Source: an uncultured Clostridia bacterium (GTDB lineage: Bacteria; Bacillota; Clostridia; Christensenellales; UBA1242). From it: a stretch of 5,528 nt of DNA. The notes below the pieces were generated by a model that was given only the letters and a program-made list of their open reading frames with translations, ran no database searches and was not told where the DNA came from. The position numbers were made by a program, and so were the translations under genes. Positions within the stretch are counted from its first letter, which is position 1; each line of letters starts with the position of its first letter. Shown here in pieces: positions 4,885 to 5,528 of the stretch. The stretch lies in contig CAJOPQ010000009.1 of NCBI GenBank assembly GCA_905236445.1, forward strand, positions 1 to 5,528, written 5' to 3'.

Positions 4885-4916
4885 AAAAGCAAGCGATATG
4901 TTATTCGCTTGCTTTT
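4885..4916. terminator. Shared bidirectional terminator between convergent genes
   Basis: AAAAGCAAGCGA (4885-4896) and TCGCTTGCTTTT (4905-4916) are perfect 12-bp arms around an 8-nt loop. It begins two bases after the methyltransferase-like stop codon and ends that rightward transcript. The right arm also encodes the last residues (KASE) of the leftward gene, whose stop codon lies in the loop. Leftward, the seven A at 4882-4888 become a U-run. Confidence 0.85.
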
Positions 4917-5422
4917 AATATATCAATATCAAATTTATCTTTCAATTTATCATTTAGAATTTCTAAACATTTCTCCCACGCCGTTTCATCATTGTATTTC
5001 TCACAATCTTCCAAATTTAAATTGTCACTTACAATCTTGAGGCTGTACAGTGCTTTGTGTGGCAACTGTGCAATCTTGTATAGTTCCATATCATATACAC
5101 ATGGCTCATCTTGTGTAGATTTCGTAACAAATTCATCACTTGTAAAACATTCTGTCGTAGGCGTGTCAAACAAATGATCCAATTTAATTTGTGCCCCCGT
5201 CCTCAAATCAGTTGCAATCGATGGTTCAACAATAGTTCCAACTTTTATAGAATTCGATCCACAATAGCCCAAATTGATAATAATCTCATCTTCCGATACT
5301 TGTGGCAGATTATCCAGCATACTTATTCCAACAATCTCTTTTCGAATATTGTCATCTTCTGGCAACCTAACCATATCAGCTTCCCTTTGCATTGCAAAAA
5401 TAAACACCAATTTTTCTTTCAT
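4901..5422 (-). CDS. Short nucleoside phosphorylase / MTA-SAH nucleosidase-like protein
   Basis: A 173-aa protein resembling the nucleoside phosphorylase-I (PNP/MTAN) superfamily, whose members cleave the N-glycosidic bond of nucleosides such as methylthioadenosine or S-adenosylhomocysteine. Landmarks align in order with the MTAN fold: FIFAMQREADMV (7-18, Glu14 near the position of the N-terminal catalytic Glu), IINLGYCGSNSIKVGTIVEP (48-67, the INxGxxG..xxVGDIV region), FTSDEFV (93-99, matching SGDxFI), YDMELYKIAQ (110-119, Met112-Glu113 at the ribose-binding pair) and LKIVSDN (128-134, Asp133 at the general-acid position). MTANs are about 230 aa; here about 30 residues are missing between the first two blocks and more elsewhere. 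The start has a shifted Shine-Dalgarno sequence, GGTGA, six bases before the ATG. The last four codons lie in the terminator. The active-site residues suggest a working enzyme, but substrate is unknown; a binding-only homologue is possible. Confidence 0.65.
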   Translation of the reverse strand: MKEKLVFIFAMQREADMVRLPEDDNIRKEIVGISMLDNLPQVSEDEIIINLGYCGSNSIKVGTIVEPSIATDLRTGAQIKLDHLFDTPTTECFTSDEFVTKSTQDEPCVYDMELYKIAQLPHKALYSLKIVSDNLNLEDCEKYNDETAWEKCLEILNDKLKDKFDIDILKASE

Positions 5423-5454
5423 TCTTACTCACCCTTTTTACCAATTGTAACATA

Positions 5455-5485
5455 TATATATTCCAAAATAAAATTTATTTGACAA
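5455..5485 (-). promoter_or_regulatory. Candidate promoter of the nucleosidase-like gene
   Basis: On the minus strand TTGTCA (5485-5480, 5 of 6) precedes an AT repeat offering AATATA at 17 bp (5462-5457) or TATATA at 19 bp (5460-5455). The start would be near 5449 with a leader of about 27 nt. Confidence 0.4.
5479..5484 (+). promoter_or_regulatory. Consensus -35 box facing right, possibly for a gene beyond the window
   Basis: A perfect TTGACA lies on the plus strand and overlaps the leftward TTGTCA. The 16-18 bp downstream offers only weak -10 candidates (TTTATT, TATTTG). The layout suggests a divergent promoter pair, but the gene served would be outside the window. Confidence 0.25.
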
Positions 5486-5528
5486 TAAAAATAATTTGTT
5501 TTTATTTGATGATGTGATATTCTTTGTA

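Noticed and set aside
4992..5482. Two plus-strand open frames (4992-5177 and 5111-5482)
   Set aside because: Both are antisense to the nucleosidase-like gene, overlap each other in different frames, lack good start signals and have no domain-like sequence.
1..5528. Alternative genetic code with TGA as Trp
   Set aside because: No complete gene here ends in TGA, but Trp codons are TGG throughout and no in-frame TGA interrupts any gene. Seven or fewer stops are too few to infer a recoded genome.
1..5528. CRISPR array, tRNA, rRNA or insertion sequence
   Set aside because: No regularly spaced repeats, cloverleaf or rRNA-like segment, and no transposase or terminal inverted repeats were seen; the only mobility gene is the partial integrase.

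Overview
The window is an AT-rich stretch of bacterial chromosome. It has purine-rich Shine-Dalgarno sequences (AGGAGG, AAGGAG), sigma-A-like promoters and A/T-flanked bidirectional terminators. The standard genetic code fits: Trp is TGG and the ORFs are intact. Together with the protein flavour this suggests a low-GC Bacillota (Firmicutes) genome, plausibly an uncultured gut Clostridia or Bacilli lineage. The exact lineage is inference.

Left part (1-1931, all leftward). The window opens inside a tyrosine recombinase gene (559 to beyond base 1). Its N-terminal DNA-binding domain and the first catalytic residues are present, and the C-terminal half lies outside. A strong bidirectional terminator (657-704) separates it from an XRE-type regulator with four predicted membrane segments (728-1318). 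That regulator's promoter overlaps a clean inverted repeat, a good candidate for an autoregulatory operator. Another bidirectional terminator (1436-1496) separates it from a small three-helix membrane protein of unknown function (1521-1931).

Middle (1932-2967). A 241-bp AT-rich spacer carries nested palindromes and an A7T8 tract. It is followed by a leftward gene for an unrecognised protein of about 188 residues (2173-2739), and then by a 228-bp divergent promoter region ahead of galE.

Right part (2968-5528). A complete rightward galE (UDP-glucose 4-epimerase, 335 aa) is followed 56 bp later by a class I SAM-dependent methyltransferase or spermidine-synthase-like protein (283 aa). Downstream of that, a convergent leftward gene encodes a shortened nucleoside-phosphorylase/MTA-SAH-nucleosidase-like protein (173 aa). 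The two convergent genes share a terminator whose arm overlaps the last codons of the nucleosidase-like gene. The right edge carries that gene's promoter region and a consensus TTGACA pointing rightward out of the window.

The genes do not form one obvious pathway. galE is a housekeeping sugar-nucleotide gene. The methyltransferase-like and nucleosidase-like neighbours could both touch SAM metabolism. The integrase plus XRE regulator hint at an integrated element at or beyond the left edge. Three start codons were moved downstream from the longest reading frame on ribosome-binding-site or promoter evidence. I found no clear new multi-gene system. The least explained items are the 188-aa protein, the trimmed nucleosidase and the regulator's promoter/operator layout.
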